From positions 31,235,131-31,299,130 of the forward strand of contig NC_092795.1 of assembly GCF_918797505.1 (NCBI RefSeq): DNA of 64,000 bases, read 5' to 3'. The position numbers were made by a program, and so were the translations under genes. The stretch is from Bemisia tabaci (Eukaryota > Arthropoda > Insecta > Hemiptera > Aleyrodidae). The notes beneath the pieces were generated by a model. It saw only the letters and a list, made by a program, of their open reading frames with translations, was not told the origin of the DNA and searched no databases. Below are positions 20,621 through 31,985 of this stretch, in pieces (the stretch's first letter is position 1; each line of letters opens with the position of its first letter).

Positions 20621-23397
20621 CATTTCGAAATTCTTTCATCAAAACAAGAATGTGCGGAAAGTTTAAACCTTAGTAGATACCAAGAAGTTCAAAATCGACC
20701 CATCCGTGTCCGAAACATGACCTTTGAGGTTGGGGTATAGAGCCCCAAGAAAAAATTCTTGGACACTAAATTGACATTAGAGGCCCAGAATAAAGGTGTG
20801 TTTGTGAGAAATTGACTCCAAGGAGACCAAATCTGGCAGTCATGAAGCCCATTGTGTCCTCGATGGCGGAGTAGAGTAGTATTTTTTGTTTTTTAATTTA
20901 TTTTATTTAAACACTAAAATCTGAAATGGATTTAAGTCGTTCTTGCTTTTAAATTGGCTAAAAGGACAACAGTTATTGAGCGTTTTATTTATTCCGAAAA
21001 TATTTGGCGAAGGTCTGGTCGAAGTGGCGCAAGGCATCTGACAGTGTGGATCTCGATGGGTGGGAGGAGGGGGTGACTAAAACGAACCCCTGACACACAG
21101 CAGTTCCCCTCGCAGCGTGAAGCCTCAGTCTGGTCTTGAGGGTTGTGCGACCGCCTCAGTAGCTATAATGCCTCTCGCGCCAATCCGCGGTTCGGCTCGT
21201 AAAATTGGAAGTGTCGTAAACACATACTTCGCAACCATCTCGACTCGCGCGTCTAAAAACCTCTAAAAAAAGGACTTGCATCAAAATAACAAAAAATGTG
21301 ACGTTTATGTGAATATATTTGGTGCTAACTTTGCTCACTGTGGAATGGATAATTAAGTGTAAAAATCCCAGAAAATTATAATGCAATGTAATAACATGAG
21401 AAAACTCCATCAGGTGTGAATTTTCCCTTAAGTTATGATGATCTACAACTATCGTCGTATTGAAAATTAGTAGAATCTTCATTGTTCCACCGCCATAATG
21501 GTGGTTATAATGGTGCCACCGGTAAAAATGGCTATCGATCAGAGGGAATCAAGAGAGACAAGGGTGATCATTAAATTAATAAAAGAGGGATTCGACCATA
21601 TCAAAGTTTTTAAATATTTTTACCTCAAAAGACTCATCCACAACCCATTTTCATTCAACTCTATTTTCAAGGTCAACTAAAAACTTTTCAAAAGTTTAAC
21701 GATCCTAGAATATGAATACAAAATTATTCCCGAAAATTCTTAAGTGATGAAAATATTTTTATGTTTTGTAATTTTATTTTTAATGTTAAGTCGCCTGAAA
21801 ACACTAATGATGCGCGAGAGACTCCAGAGTCGTATCAACTAATCTAGTTACATCCTCTTCCAATCCGTTAGGAGGATATCTGTTAATCATGTCTTAAAAC
21901 CTAGAATGCAGTATGCTGCATCTCAACATTATTGTGTTAACTATTCTCTGATAGCACCGGGAAACAAAGAGTTTTTTTTTCAAATTGTTTTAACTTTTTA
22001 ATTAAACGTTTTCGGTGACTTTTTGGCACACTCAAGTGAAAATATTCTTTAGAGATCTCTTGCGTTTCATTTTGAAGAACTTGCTTGAAAATTACTTAGG
22101 AACGTTGCGAAACTTTTAAAATTTAGTCGACCTCCACTCCATTAGAGGACACATGTAACTCACTTCAAATTTTTTATTACAAAATTAAATTTTTTCACAG
22201 ATTTTCTCCGAGGTGTCATATTAATCTTTTAATGTTGCACAAAAATAAGATTGTCATTACGTTAATTACAAGTTTATTTACTTTGGATCCCTCTGGTTTC
22301 TCAATTCAACTAAAGACCTTAAAGTTCCCAGTGATTACCGAGCGTCAAATATGCTTCGTTACAGCAATACCTAAATTAAACCAAAGTTCAGTTTCGTCAA
22401 AAAATTCGAGGAGTAGATCACCGTGCAATTTTTTTTTTATTTTTTTAAAATATTTTGTTGATATAGACGACTATAGAAAGTATTAACCCTATTTCCGCGC
22501 TATAGTCTCCGTTGGCGAACATCGCTTTGTGCCTCAGTTTGCTCCGCAATTTAATACGCGGAAATAATCGTTTTCCTATTAGCTCAAGAAGATTAAATCC
22601 TGTTTGCGGTTAGGTACTCGCGGTTTAGCCCCTTTGTCTTTACCGGTCGCTTGCGCTCGGTGGAAAAAGGGATCTCTATGTTGGTTGTATCCAGTTTAGG
22701 CGGGGACAGTAATTTTCCTAATGTAATTTCAAAAACAAGTGCGGGTGAACTCAAATGAAAATATAATTTTCTCCCCGCCTCGAAGCACAACATAAAACAA
22801 TCCGAAACGTGTTCAGAGCAGTGCAGTGATTACTAATTTTAAAAAGTGTCAGAAATGTGTCAGAGGCCTCGATCTCTACGAAAAAGTAAGCAGCAAGGGC
22901 TATCAATAAAACAACTCGGAAAAGAAATTTAAAACACTGTGAAAATATGGTTTTTGAAATGTCTCATGGACGCCTTATATCTGGTGGTCTGCAGCAATTT
23001 TCTAAACATTCTGGACACGTTCTGGTGATTTTAGAGTTCCCCAAAATGCTTATTGTGAGATGTTTCAAAAACATTAAAACGTTCCAGTGTCACATTTTTA
23101 AGATATTTCTGAAACGTAGTGTCCTATCGTGAAATTATCATGAGACAAAAAGCCGAGGCCTCCAGATCATAGAGTTCTTCCCATTATTTCGATTTGGGAG
23201 ATTGCACATTTCTTGTCTTTCATTTTTTCTGGCGACAACTAATAAGCATAATTTCTGAGAATTCATGCTATTTGTTTCTCATCTTATAAGAAATATTCTT
23301 TGAAAATCCGAAACAAGGGACTGTTCATAAGATACATAACGCTGAATATCGGATTTCTTCCACTTTCCCCTCCCCCGCGTAACGCACTCCTCACACA
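20621..23397. other. Intergenic, 2.8 kb with little recognisable
   Basis: A short inverted pair TATTTCCGCG/CGCGGAAATA lies at 22490 and 22559. No gene or multi-copy repeat was identified. Confidence 0.45.
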
Positions 23398-23652
23398 TTG
23401 CCGTGCTAAGGAAGAACGCCGTATGAGCATTTGAGAGTTGCCAAACTTCCTTCGATAAAATGTTTACTTTTTAGGAAAGCTATTTATATATTTCCTTTAA
23501 ATTTTCAGATTCTTTATAGGTAAAATTGCGAAAAAAATTACCTGACAAATTGGGAGGAAAATGTCCGTAAGTTTACTAGTAAATTCGCGTTTTGTCAAAG
23601 GAAATTTGGCAACACCTGGAGGTTCATACGGCGTTTCTCCCAAGCACGGCAG
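23398..23652 (+). mobile_element. MITE, family A, copy 2
   Basis: TIR TTGCCGTGCTAAGGAAGAAC and CGGCGTTTCTCCCAAGCACGGCAG-type end (its last 8 bases are CACGGCAG). Flanked by a 4-bp duplication CACA (23394-23397 and 23653-23656). Confidence 0.9.
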
Positions 23653-23756
23653 CACAGGTGTGCGCCCCGTAAAAATTACCTAACGCTCAGTTCGACCCCC
23701 ACCCTTAGTTCGACCTCTACCCTCCTCAAATTATCGTTTGACATGAATCATTCATC

Positions 23757-24072
23757 CTAGAGTTCCTTTATACTGAGAGTCAAGACAACACCCCCTCATG
23801 GAGTCACAAACGGGAATAAATATTACACAAATTAAACGTTTTTCGTAATCTTTGATCGGCCCATTCTCGAATTCCTTTCTCCATTCCTGCCCTCATTCCG
23901 TTTGTTCCTTGTCGAACCCGTAATTCCTCGGTCCATTCCAGATTATGATCTTTGCAATTGGGGAAAATGTAATCTTTATTCCCGTTTGTGACACTGTGGA
24001 GGCCTAAAATACGGCAACCAATCAGAAATGGATTCACATTGTCTTGACTCTCAGTATAAAGGGACTCTAATG
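23757..24072. mobile_element. TIR element H, next to G2
   Basis: The left arm CTAGAGTTCCTTTATACTGA and GAGAGTCAAGACAA is mirrored by TTGTCTTGACTCTC and AGTATAAAGGGACTCTAATG. The inner arms are GTCACAAACGGGAATAAA facing TTTATTCCCGTTTGTGAC. It abuts G2 with no gap. Confidence 0.8.
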
Positions 24073-24619
24073 GAGCACTAGACAAGGTACGAATTTCAGC
24101 ATTCTGATTCATATTTCTTAACCAAAATTTCACGTAAAACACGATGCGCACAACGAAAAATACCGAAATCAACTCCTTACGAAGATATTTAATGATTCTT
24201 GATGCGTAAATTCAAACTACCCGCTCATGAAAACTCAATACTCTACGTGATTCACATCGCGTGCTAAACGTTATCATAACAGTATCTGCGATTTAAAAAT
24301 GTGGCAACCTCAATTTTGACGCTTTGGCTCAGCTATAGCAAATTACCAATAGTTTGAACAACACATGGTGGGAAATGAACATCGCTCAATTGAGAAGCTT
24401 GCTGAAACCGTTGTAGTGCGCGATTTGACTCACGTAGAGCTTTGAGTTTCTTGTGAGCGGGCAGTTCAAATTCCTCGTACCCAATGTGAAATAAAAACGT
24501 TGATATCTTCGTTAGGAGTTAGTTTGAGTAATATCCATTGCGCTAATCGTGTTCTACGTGAAATTCTGGTTAAGAAAAATTTATCAGATTGCTTAAATTC
24601 GTACCTTGTCTAGTGGTCC
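24073..24619 (-). mobile_element. Long-TIR element, family G, copy 2
   Basis: Ends GCACTAGACAAGGTACGAAT and GTACCTTGTCTAGTGGTCC. Opposite orientation to G1. Elements H and G2 together are flanked by the 13-bp direct repeat CATTCATCCTAGA at 23749-23761 and 24619-24631. Confidence 0.82.
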
Positions 24620-24631
24620 ATTCATCCTAGA

Positions 24632-25277
24632 TTGTCGAAAAATCGGCACTACGCACGGACCCATTCTAACGTCACGTATAGGAAACCAATACGCCTCCTC
24701 CATACTGTAACGCAGGCTCGGTCCCTTGTTTCCCTCCAGTGTTACGTATTTTATGAGAGGCCTCTGAAAAGACGTTCGAATGAGCTCTATTGATAGTTCG
24801 AGGTATCGTGGTGCGCCATTCGCTCCATAATTTGGAGTCGCATGCCTAATTTTATAATTGTCTCTTGCTCCTCTCAATACGTAAAAGTAGTTCTCTGAAA
24901 ACCTCTGTGGTCTGGGAGCTGAATTTATCAGGCTGTGTTGTGAGGCAGAAATTCGACTTTAATGTGGACCGGTGCAGTTGAAAACAAAAGTTCGGAAATT
25001 CTCTCGGCCGATCCCCCTAATCTGCGTCAAAACAGAACCACCGAAACTTTTTCGAATTAGAGAGGCCGGTCTCTATACCAGTTTAACGTGCACAGAGCGT
25101 GCTACCCTGAATTTGAAGTATTGGGTGTTTTATTTGCAGCGTTTTGGATTTCGGTGTTAATTCGCTCTCTGGTAGGAGTCCAAATTTAACACCAACGAGG
25201 CGGGACAAATACGTGTTTTTATTATTTTGGGATAAAGAGATTTGCCCACGCGTGAGAGTTTACTTCGACTTTCATCA
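24632..25277. other. Intergenic, unrecognised
   Basis: Nothing supported. Confidence 0.4.
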
Positions 25278-25422
25278 ACTGGACTACATTTTGCAATTAG
25301 TAACTAGAAATTCCGGCCCGGTTCAAAAACAACGTATGTGCCATTAATTTCCCTATGTACATAAGTGTTTTTTTCAGATGAGCCAGAATTTATAGGTCCA
25401 AATTGCAAAATGCAGTCCAACT
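25278..25422. mobile_element. Short MITE, family O, copy 1
   Basis: ACTGGACTACATTTTGCAAT facing AATTGCAAAATGCAGTCCAA. A diverged copy is at 50353-50495. Confidence 0.7.
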
Positions 25423-25949
25423 ATCCGTCTGAAGTTGCACATTGACGGTAAAACCCAAAAACGTGCACCTCGAGCGCGAAGTTTCAAAATTTCCGTTCTG
25501 TTTGAATGGTTTCCCTCACAAAGAATATCACAATGATTTTTACCCAAAATTTTCAGAGAATATTCGTAATTGTTAGAAAAAACTGAGTGCATAGAATTTA
25601 ATATCCAAAATGGGTTTGCGTGGAATTTGTTTAACTACATGAGACGCTGCCTAATTTTTTCTGATGTTTAATTTTTTGAACAGGAACCTAAGTTACGTTT
25701 TTAAGTATGTTTTACATAATTAATGGCAAAGGTTGAAAATGTTGAAATATTTAAGTTTGCTGTTTGGAAAAAAAAGTTGAAATGAGAAAAAATTAGGTAA
25801 CTTGAAGTGCAGTTAGACTGAGACCTGCTGAATCCATCCATTTATATTACTCCTAAAAAAAATGAGACTGGAATTGTGCAATGTCGCGAACCAACATGAG
25901 TTATTCCGTAGTTGCACTACAGACATGCCTGAAAGCCTCTCATAGGGGA

Positions 25950-26020
25950 CAAATGCTGATTATGTATATTAATAGATATATCAATAGAGAAAGAAGACAA
26001 AGAGAAAATGAAGCCATCCT
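25950..26020 (+). mobile_element. MITE family S, 5' half only
   Basis: TGCTGATTATGTATATTAAT, AGAAGACAAAGAGAAAATGA resembles the left half of family S. It breaks off where the A3 element begins, and the right half was not found beyond A3. Confidence 0.5.
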
Positions 26021-26023
26021 GTG

Positions 26024-26280
26024 CTGCAGTGCTAAGGAAGAATGCAGTATGAGCCTTCAAACGTCGCCATATCTCTTCCTGTAAAAAACTAATTTACCGG
26101 AAAAATGGTGAATATTTTTCTTCAAATTTTTTCAGACAATTGCGTTCGTGATTTATTATAAATATCTGAAAATTTCAAGGAAAAATACGCAGAGCTTTCC
26201 TCAAAAATTCAAGTTTTATACGGGGAAATTTGGTACGACGTTTGGCGAATTTTCGTACGACGTTCTTCTCTAGCACGGTA
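26024..26280 (+). mobile_element. MITE, family A, copy 3 (old)
   Basis: CTGCAGTGCTAAGGAAGAAT at the left and ACGTTCTTCTCTAGCACGG at the right. The interior is diverged and no clear target duplication is seen. Confidence 0.78.
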
Positions 26281-26301
26281 AAAGTGGTGAAAGTGAGTGG
26301 T

Positions 26302-26832
26302 TTCAATGGAGATGTTGCATGTGTGAGGGATTTGCGATTTGACTGTTGATTCTTATGTAAAAGTTCGCGAGAAACACGATGGTGTCACTGGTTTTCTCTG
26401 AAATCATCTCCCAAGCTCAAAAAAAGCTCTCAAAGTGAGGCCAAAATGGAGGGGATATCCCACCTTACCCTGAAGTCCACCTTACCCTGAGAGTCCACCT
26501 CTACATCAAAACAAACTCTCCATGCAAAGATAGGGAGCAAATACATTAGCAGGGTTGCCGTGTTTTCAGTTTTGGAGTCCCCAAATAAAAGGACAGCCCT
26601 GTCAATGTATTTGCTCCCTATCTTTGCACGGAGAGTTTGTCTTGATGTAGAGGTGGACTCTCAGGACAGCGTGGGATATCCCTTCATTTCGGCCTCAACT
26701 TGAGAGCTTTTTTTGAGCTTGGGAGTTGATTTCAGAAAAAACCAATGGCACCATCGTGTTTCTCGCGAACTTTTACTTTAGAATCAACAGTCAAATCGCA
26801 AATTCCTCACACATGCAACACCTTCATTGAAA
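26302..26832. mobile_element. Inverted-repeat element, family I, copy 2
   Basis: Arms of about 250 bp: TTCAATGGAGATGTTGCATG faces CATGCAACACCTTCATTGAA, and GCAAAGATAGGGAGCAAATA faces TATTTGCTCCCTATCTTTGC close to the centre. Nearly the whole element folds back on itself, and it is better preserved than I1. Confidence 0.88.
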
Positions 26833-27204
26833 AAAGAGGTAAGTAAACAAAGAAAATCCATGCGTTTATTGTTGTTCTCAACACCGCATTTTTGCATTCA
26901 ATTAAATGCGAGAGAACGACGTGAGGTAGATCCTAAAATCGCACTCTGGAGCTCATTTCGATTAACATCATCCCCCGCCACGCCTTCTCCGTTGTGACTT
27001 TATTAACGAGTTCCTTTCTCTCGTTCTAGTGGTTATTCGAAGCCCGGGACAACTTAACAAAAGCTCCGGTTAAAGAATGGGAGTTGCAACCCGATAGTTT
27101 CGAGCGAAACGACGAAAGTTGTAATGGTTTCATTGTGCTTCGCTCCGTGGCATTGTTTGGGTGGTGGTGCAGAAATTTGGCGTAAAGCTGCCTATTCAAA
27201 CAGG

Positions 27205-27210
27205 TATAAA
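27205..27210 (+). promoter_or_regulatory. Candidate TATA box
   Basis: GGTATAAAGAG, with TATAAA starting 44 bp upstream of the ATG at 27249. An initiator-like TCAGAAC is at 27241. If used, the 5' UTR would be very short, which is a weakness. Confidence 0.35.
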
Positions 27211-27248
27211 GAGCTCTGAATGAAACATTCGTCGAGGAATTCAGAACA

Positions 27249-27299
27249 ATGACGGATTACACGAACTTGATGGAAATTGTATCGTGCAGCAACAAATCG
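27249..27299 (+). CDS. Candidate first coding exon of the tachykinin-type receptor
   Basis: ATG at 27249 opens 17 codons, MTDYTNLMEIVSCSNKS, ending exactly at a GTGAGT donor (27300) in phase 0. The first firmly recognised receptor exon at 42662 starts in phase 0, after an acceptor and without a convincing start codon before its extracellular sequence, so the two are splice-compatible. The joined N-terminus would carry two N-glycosylation sequons (NKS and NIT) ahead of TM1, as expected for a family A peptide receptor. Without this exon the receptor would start either from an unseen exon or from the internal ATG at 42722. The resulting intron is 15.4 kb. The support is positional; no homology of this variable N-terminus can be claimed. 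Confidence 0.45.
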
Positions 27300-28077
27300 G
27301 TGAGTTGATTATTTATTTCTGATTTAAGATTTTTACAATAACGAAACATTATAAAAAACACCCAACAACGGAAAATAATGTGATTTATTATATCGGTCGA
27401 TCTAACTGAATCCAATCCATTGAAGTTCATCCTTTTTTTTAACGTTTAGTTTGAATTGCAGAGGTGGGTGTAAGGAGGCGCTTAGCCCAGAACCAGCTTT
27501 TGAATCGTGCGAAAACTGCTAAAAATTGGCTTCTTGTACAATTTGGTGACTTTGGAGGGACAAGTTTTCAAAACTAAGGTCAAATCCTAATATAGCGTCA
27601 AAAAACATGAGAACCATTCTGAAAAGAGGGTTCTGAAAATATGCAGGCCCTGGTTTCTCCAAGCCTCGATTGGTCGCTGACCGACCGGTCGCGCGCAGAA
27701 AAATCGCTGTAACTCGGGAACAAAAATTTTCCAAAAATCATAAATTAAGTGGATTAGATTCCGAATTTTATGGAGAGTCACTTCCACTGATTTTTCTTCA
27801 CATAGCAACGATCGCCTTGAGAGGAGTTACAATAAACGGGAAAAAGCCGAAGCGTCAAAATCGAAAAAATCGATTTATGATTACGAAAAATTATGCAACC
27901 ATCAAAACAGTGCACGTGTTCTTGTAGGGTATATTTTCGACGTTTTTTTAGCGCAAACCGCAACACTTACACTCAAAGTGTTCCGATCTTCAAAGTTTTG
28001 AAAAAGTTGAAATTTTTACCCCTGCTCCCTCCCCATAATTATTCGAGGGGGCTGAAATTTTGCCTCGGCATCGGTGA
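27300..28077. other. Unexplained stretch after the candidate exon
   Basis: Contains CTGACCGACCGGTCGCGCGCAG near 27675-27700, reminiscent of the palindrome at 13147-14479, but no full-length partner. No gene seen. Confidence 0.4.
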
Positions 28078-28340
28078 CACCTACACGGAGAAAAATCTAT
28101 GGCTTTATAAAGCATATGGTGGCTCATATGAAACAACACTGTCCACTAAAGTCGTAAATAAACAAACGATTCTCGAATTTAAAAATTTAAGGTATATTCC
28201 TGGTCCCGGACGTAAATAGCCTGGTTGCTGATCGCCGTAAACTAACTAACTATTATTATATGTTGCCTTTACTAATATTAGTGGTGTTCCATATAAACCA
28301 CTAATTGGTTTATGAGCCATAGCTTTTTCTCAGCGTAGTG
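28078..28340. mobile_element. MITE, element U
   Basis: The left end CACCTACACGGAGAAAAATC then TATGGCT is mirrored by AGCCATAGCTTTTTCTCAGC and GTAGTG. The inner arms carry GGTGGCTCATATGAAAC facing GTTCCATATAAACCACT. Confidence 0.75.
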
Positions 28341-28374
28341 CAACTTTTGGGACAAGTTTGGGCCAAACCAAAAC

Positions 28375-28396
28375 GGGGGGGGGGGGGGGGGGGGGG
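28375..28396. repeat. G homopolymer run
   Basis: Twenty-two consecutive G. A length this close to a sequencing limit may be inexact. Confidence 0.9.
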
Positions 28397-29394
28397 CAAA
28401 ATCGGCATTTTTGGAACATGCTCTGTGTGTTGACAAGCATGGGGATTAGGGGATATGGAATTATGGATATTAAGGGATATGGAAATGAACTGCCCTTAAT
28501 GCAAGAATCTACTCTGGGAAAGATTTGGGCAAGGGCAAATCGCAATGCAACAGCGCGGTGATAGATGACTGAAAATCACACGATTCGTTGATCAGAAGGG
28601 TGGGAGCGTCATCGGTAACTCCTGAGTTTGTCGGTAATATGATCGCGGCACAAGATCCGAAGGGATACACTTCAATCTTCAGGCGCATGATCGCTCTCTC
28701 ATCCTGAAACTTCGTTTGGGTCGCGTGAATGAAAGTTCGCTTTGACTTCGAGCAACTATTTCAACTCTCCGGGGATCAAATTGCATATCTAACGAAATGA
28801 AGGAACTTTAGGCATCGCGATGATCGATAGCGGAGTAATCTATGGGGTATAAGAATTAATGCACGACATGGAATGCCCCTTCATTAAAATTCGATGCAAA
28901 ACAGGTTAAAGTCGTTGCTGAAGCTCAAAATCACATGATGAATGAGGAGTTAAGGTTAAATTGCACTTGTCTCGTGAGTCTAATTCATTTATCCCTTGGC
29001 AACACAAATTGCTGTGGATCCAGTGTGTTTGTATTGGTCTTTGAGATGCGAGTATATAGAAAAGCGTAAAACTGATGAATCAAGTAGGTACTTTTCCCTT
29101 TTTTGAAATGGGAACCTAATCGGACCAACTGCATGACGAATCGATGAGCTGAAAAAGGTCTCATTCTCAAGCTTAGAATTCGATTTGCAAAACTAAGCCG
29201 AATTGTGATTTTTTGTTTTGTTAGGTATTTTTGTTGGGTTGTTTTGTAACGGATTGTGATGTTTGTGACCCTTAACGGGAGAAAAAGTTATTGTTCATCG
29301 ACGGGTCTCAGTAAAAATATGATTTTGATGCGGTTTTGACTGCAAGGCCATCAATATCCCCAAATAATAAGTTGCGAACGTTTTAATTCATTTT
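28397..29394. other. Unrecognised stretch
   Basis: No repeat partner or gene identified. Confidence 0.4.
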
Positions 29395-29590
29395 TTACCG
29401 TTGAAGAGTGTGCGAAAGGGCCGTTTATAATTTACGTAACGTTACGAGGAGAGGTGGGGGGGGGGCTGAGGAGAGCGTTACGCCATCTTGTTTTTACGTG
29501 TTAAAGGATAAAGTCCCACGCCATAAGAGCGGTACAAGAGGAGGGGGGGGGGGGGGTCAAATAGTTCGTTACGAAATTATGAACACTCCC
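29395..29590. mobile_element. Diverged R-type MITE with G runs
   Basis: ATTTACGTAACGTTACGAGG at the left and GTTACGAAATTATG at the right, with long G runs inside, resemble the better preserved element at 63312-63590. The borders are approximate. Confidence 0.45.
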
Positions 29591-29789
29591 AAATGAATGA
29601 GCACCTTCATTTTTTTCGTTGAAGTTGATGGTGAAAATTATAAACTTCAATTCCCCATTATGAAAACTCGATGGAAACCCTTATCAACTTTCATAAATTG
29701 TGCATGGGTCCAAAAATAATGGACTGAAGTTTCCCTTCGTTCTTGGGGGCTGCCGGCTGCTCGCTGCTCCTAAAAATAATGAGGGCGGA

Positions 29790-30034
29790 ATGCCGCTCTA
29801 TGAAAAATCGCCGTATAAACATTCCAGAGTTGCCAAACTTCCTCCGATAAAATGTTTATTTTTGACGACAATTATGAATATCTTGAAATTTTCTGATATT
29901 TCAGATCTGATAGCGAATGAAATGGTCTCAAAAATTCGAAGAAATATTGAGAGATTTCCCAACTATGCAAATTTCATCGAAGAAATGTTGGCAACTCCTG
30001 AAAGCTCATACGGAATTTTTCCTTCGCACGGCAG
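29790..30034 (+). mobile_element. MITE, family A, copy 4
   Basis: ATGCCGCTCTATGAAAAATC and CCGTATAAACATTCCAGAGT at the left; CATACGGAATTTTTCCTTCG then CACGGCAG at the right. The tips are decayed and no target duplication is seen. Confidence 0.8.
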
Positions 30035-30393
30035 GATTCCGCTCGTTTTGGGCATAAATCCAATTTTGCCTGATCAAAAAAAGGAAGAGACCGGAAAACG
30101 ATTGAAATGTATCTCAGGTGACAAAAAGCACGAGTCTTGTTAAAATTTAATGAGTGGGCTCTGTGCTCCAACGCGTCGAAAGCATCTTAGAGATTCACCA
30201 CTCCTTCCGCCCTCTTTGGGAGATGCCACTCGTTGCGGGACTTGCGGGTGAGATTTCCATCGGAATATAAAAACGAACCGCGACAAGAGGAACAGACCAA
30301 AGGACGCGAAATGATGGTCAGGAGATTGCCAGATTATTTCTACATTTTCCGCTCTTTATCCGCACGGAACGTGACCGCATCCCAAGTCGTAGC

Positions 30394-30740
30394 ATTTTTC
30401 GGCGGAAAAATCGGGATATATTGCGATTTTATCGGCGATAAAATCGATAGGATCATCAACATTTGAGCGATTATCTTCGATCTTATCGGGATAAAATCGC
30501 GAATTTATCGCCCGGAAATTTATCGGAATATTTTCGAAATAAAAATCGCGATAAATGGCGATTTTATCGACGAAAATTGATCGCGATTTAATCGAACCGA
30601 GAATTGCAATGTGTAGCGATTTATTCGTCATAAATCGAAATTTTCAATGTGAATAATGCGATAACATCTCGATATATTGCCACCGATATAATCGCGATAA
30701 CTGACAAATGAAATCGCTATTTATCGCGATCACTGCTACT
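30394..30740. repeat. GCGATAAA/TTTATCGC motif-dense region
   Basis: About 350 bp filled with GATAAAATCG, CGATAAAT, TTTATCG and ATCGCGAT in both orientations, which also creates many short palindromes. There is no constant period, so it is not a simple tandem repeat. Confidence 0.75.
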
Positions 30741-31050
30741 CGGGATCCGCACGGAACGTGACCGAATGGTAAAAGTCGTGCAAAAAGTAAGTTAAATGAT
30801 TCTTCCACCGTTTATCGACATCCCTTCATCGTTTGATACGGAATAAGTCGCATGAGGGATTTGGCGACCCTAGGGCTTGTGCGTTTCAAGAATTCTCGAT
30901 AAATCTTCGGCTTCCTTGCTCGGCACAGCTCCTCTCCTTAAGGTAACAATTTAGAAGTCACGTCCTGACGGATATGAAGAAAGAAAACTGTCGAGGAAGG
31001 AGAACCGACAAAGGGAATGAAAGAAAGTCCCACGTGGCCCCCTATAACTG

Positions 31051-31198
31051 CAGTGGCGAGACGTGAATGTTCAATTATCGATATTTCCCCATTAGAGGCT
31101 ATGGTAAAGAATCGATTTGTAAAATGATCGCTGCGAGCACCCTGTTTATCGATCCTTTTCCATAGGTTTAAATGACAAATCAATCGACGTATCGCAAG
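31051..31198. mobile_element. Short MITE, family Q, copy 1 (diverged)
   Basis: GCAGTGGCGAGACGTGAATG, ATTATCGATA, then CTTTTCCATAGGTTTAAATG, CAATCGACGTATCGCAAG match the better copy at 59039-59193. Confidence 0.65.
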
Positions 31199-31985
31199 AA
31201 ATTAAAATCCAAATTTAAAGAATCAAAAAGTTAGTTTAAACTTCCTCGCTGCCATTGAGCTCCATGTAATTTTAAAACTTTAAACACGTATTTCTCGAAA
31301 AAACAAAAACTAATAACATGATCAGTCAGGATCTGCATCCATTGATGGCACGTTAAAAAACAAACAGAAAAATAATTTCCTGGTGGGGCGAATGATTAAA
31401 ATTTCTGTGTCTAAATTGCTTCAAGTTAATTTTCCACAAATCATATGAGGCAAATTTAAACTTGAAATTCGGAACCTGTTGCGCACCCGAACTTTCCGGA
31501 GGAGTATTAAATGTAATATCCAAACTTCCTGCTTGATGAGTTGATTCTCGGAATCGCAATCTTGAATTCCTCGTGCGCTATCTCAGACGACGGCGCCCCC
31601 CCCCCCCTCCCCCCTCCGTCCAGAGATTGTTCTAATCGGGATTAGAGCCATCGGATATCTTCAGTGATGAAATTTGGTGACTTTTGAGATTGAGCCATGG
31701 ACTAAAAAGTACTCTCAAAAGTATTCTGAAAGTACCCTCGTAAAAGTACTCTTTTAGAGAAACCCTTTGCCTCAAAATATACTTTGCTTTTCTTGCGCTC
31801 TTGACAACAGAATCATCCTCACAATATATATCATATATCATATTATTATATCATCTTAATATATAATTCTGATCATTATTATATTATATCATTAATAACT
31901 ATAACTAACTAATTCCGCAAGCCCGATAATTTGGGTCAAAATTTAGCGGAGACCGCCGGGCCGATCGGGGCGCGGGTGGTACGGT
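31199..31985. other. Unrecognised stretch
   Basis: Contains a C-rich run around 31594-31617 and an (AT)-rich patch at 31820-31910. No gene. Confidence 0.45.

Noticed and set aside
29700..30143. 147-codon ORF on the + strand
   Set aside because: Most of it is MITE A4; the protein is a translation of the transposon plus flanks.
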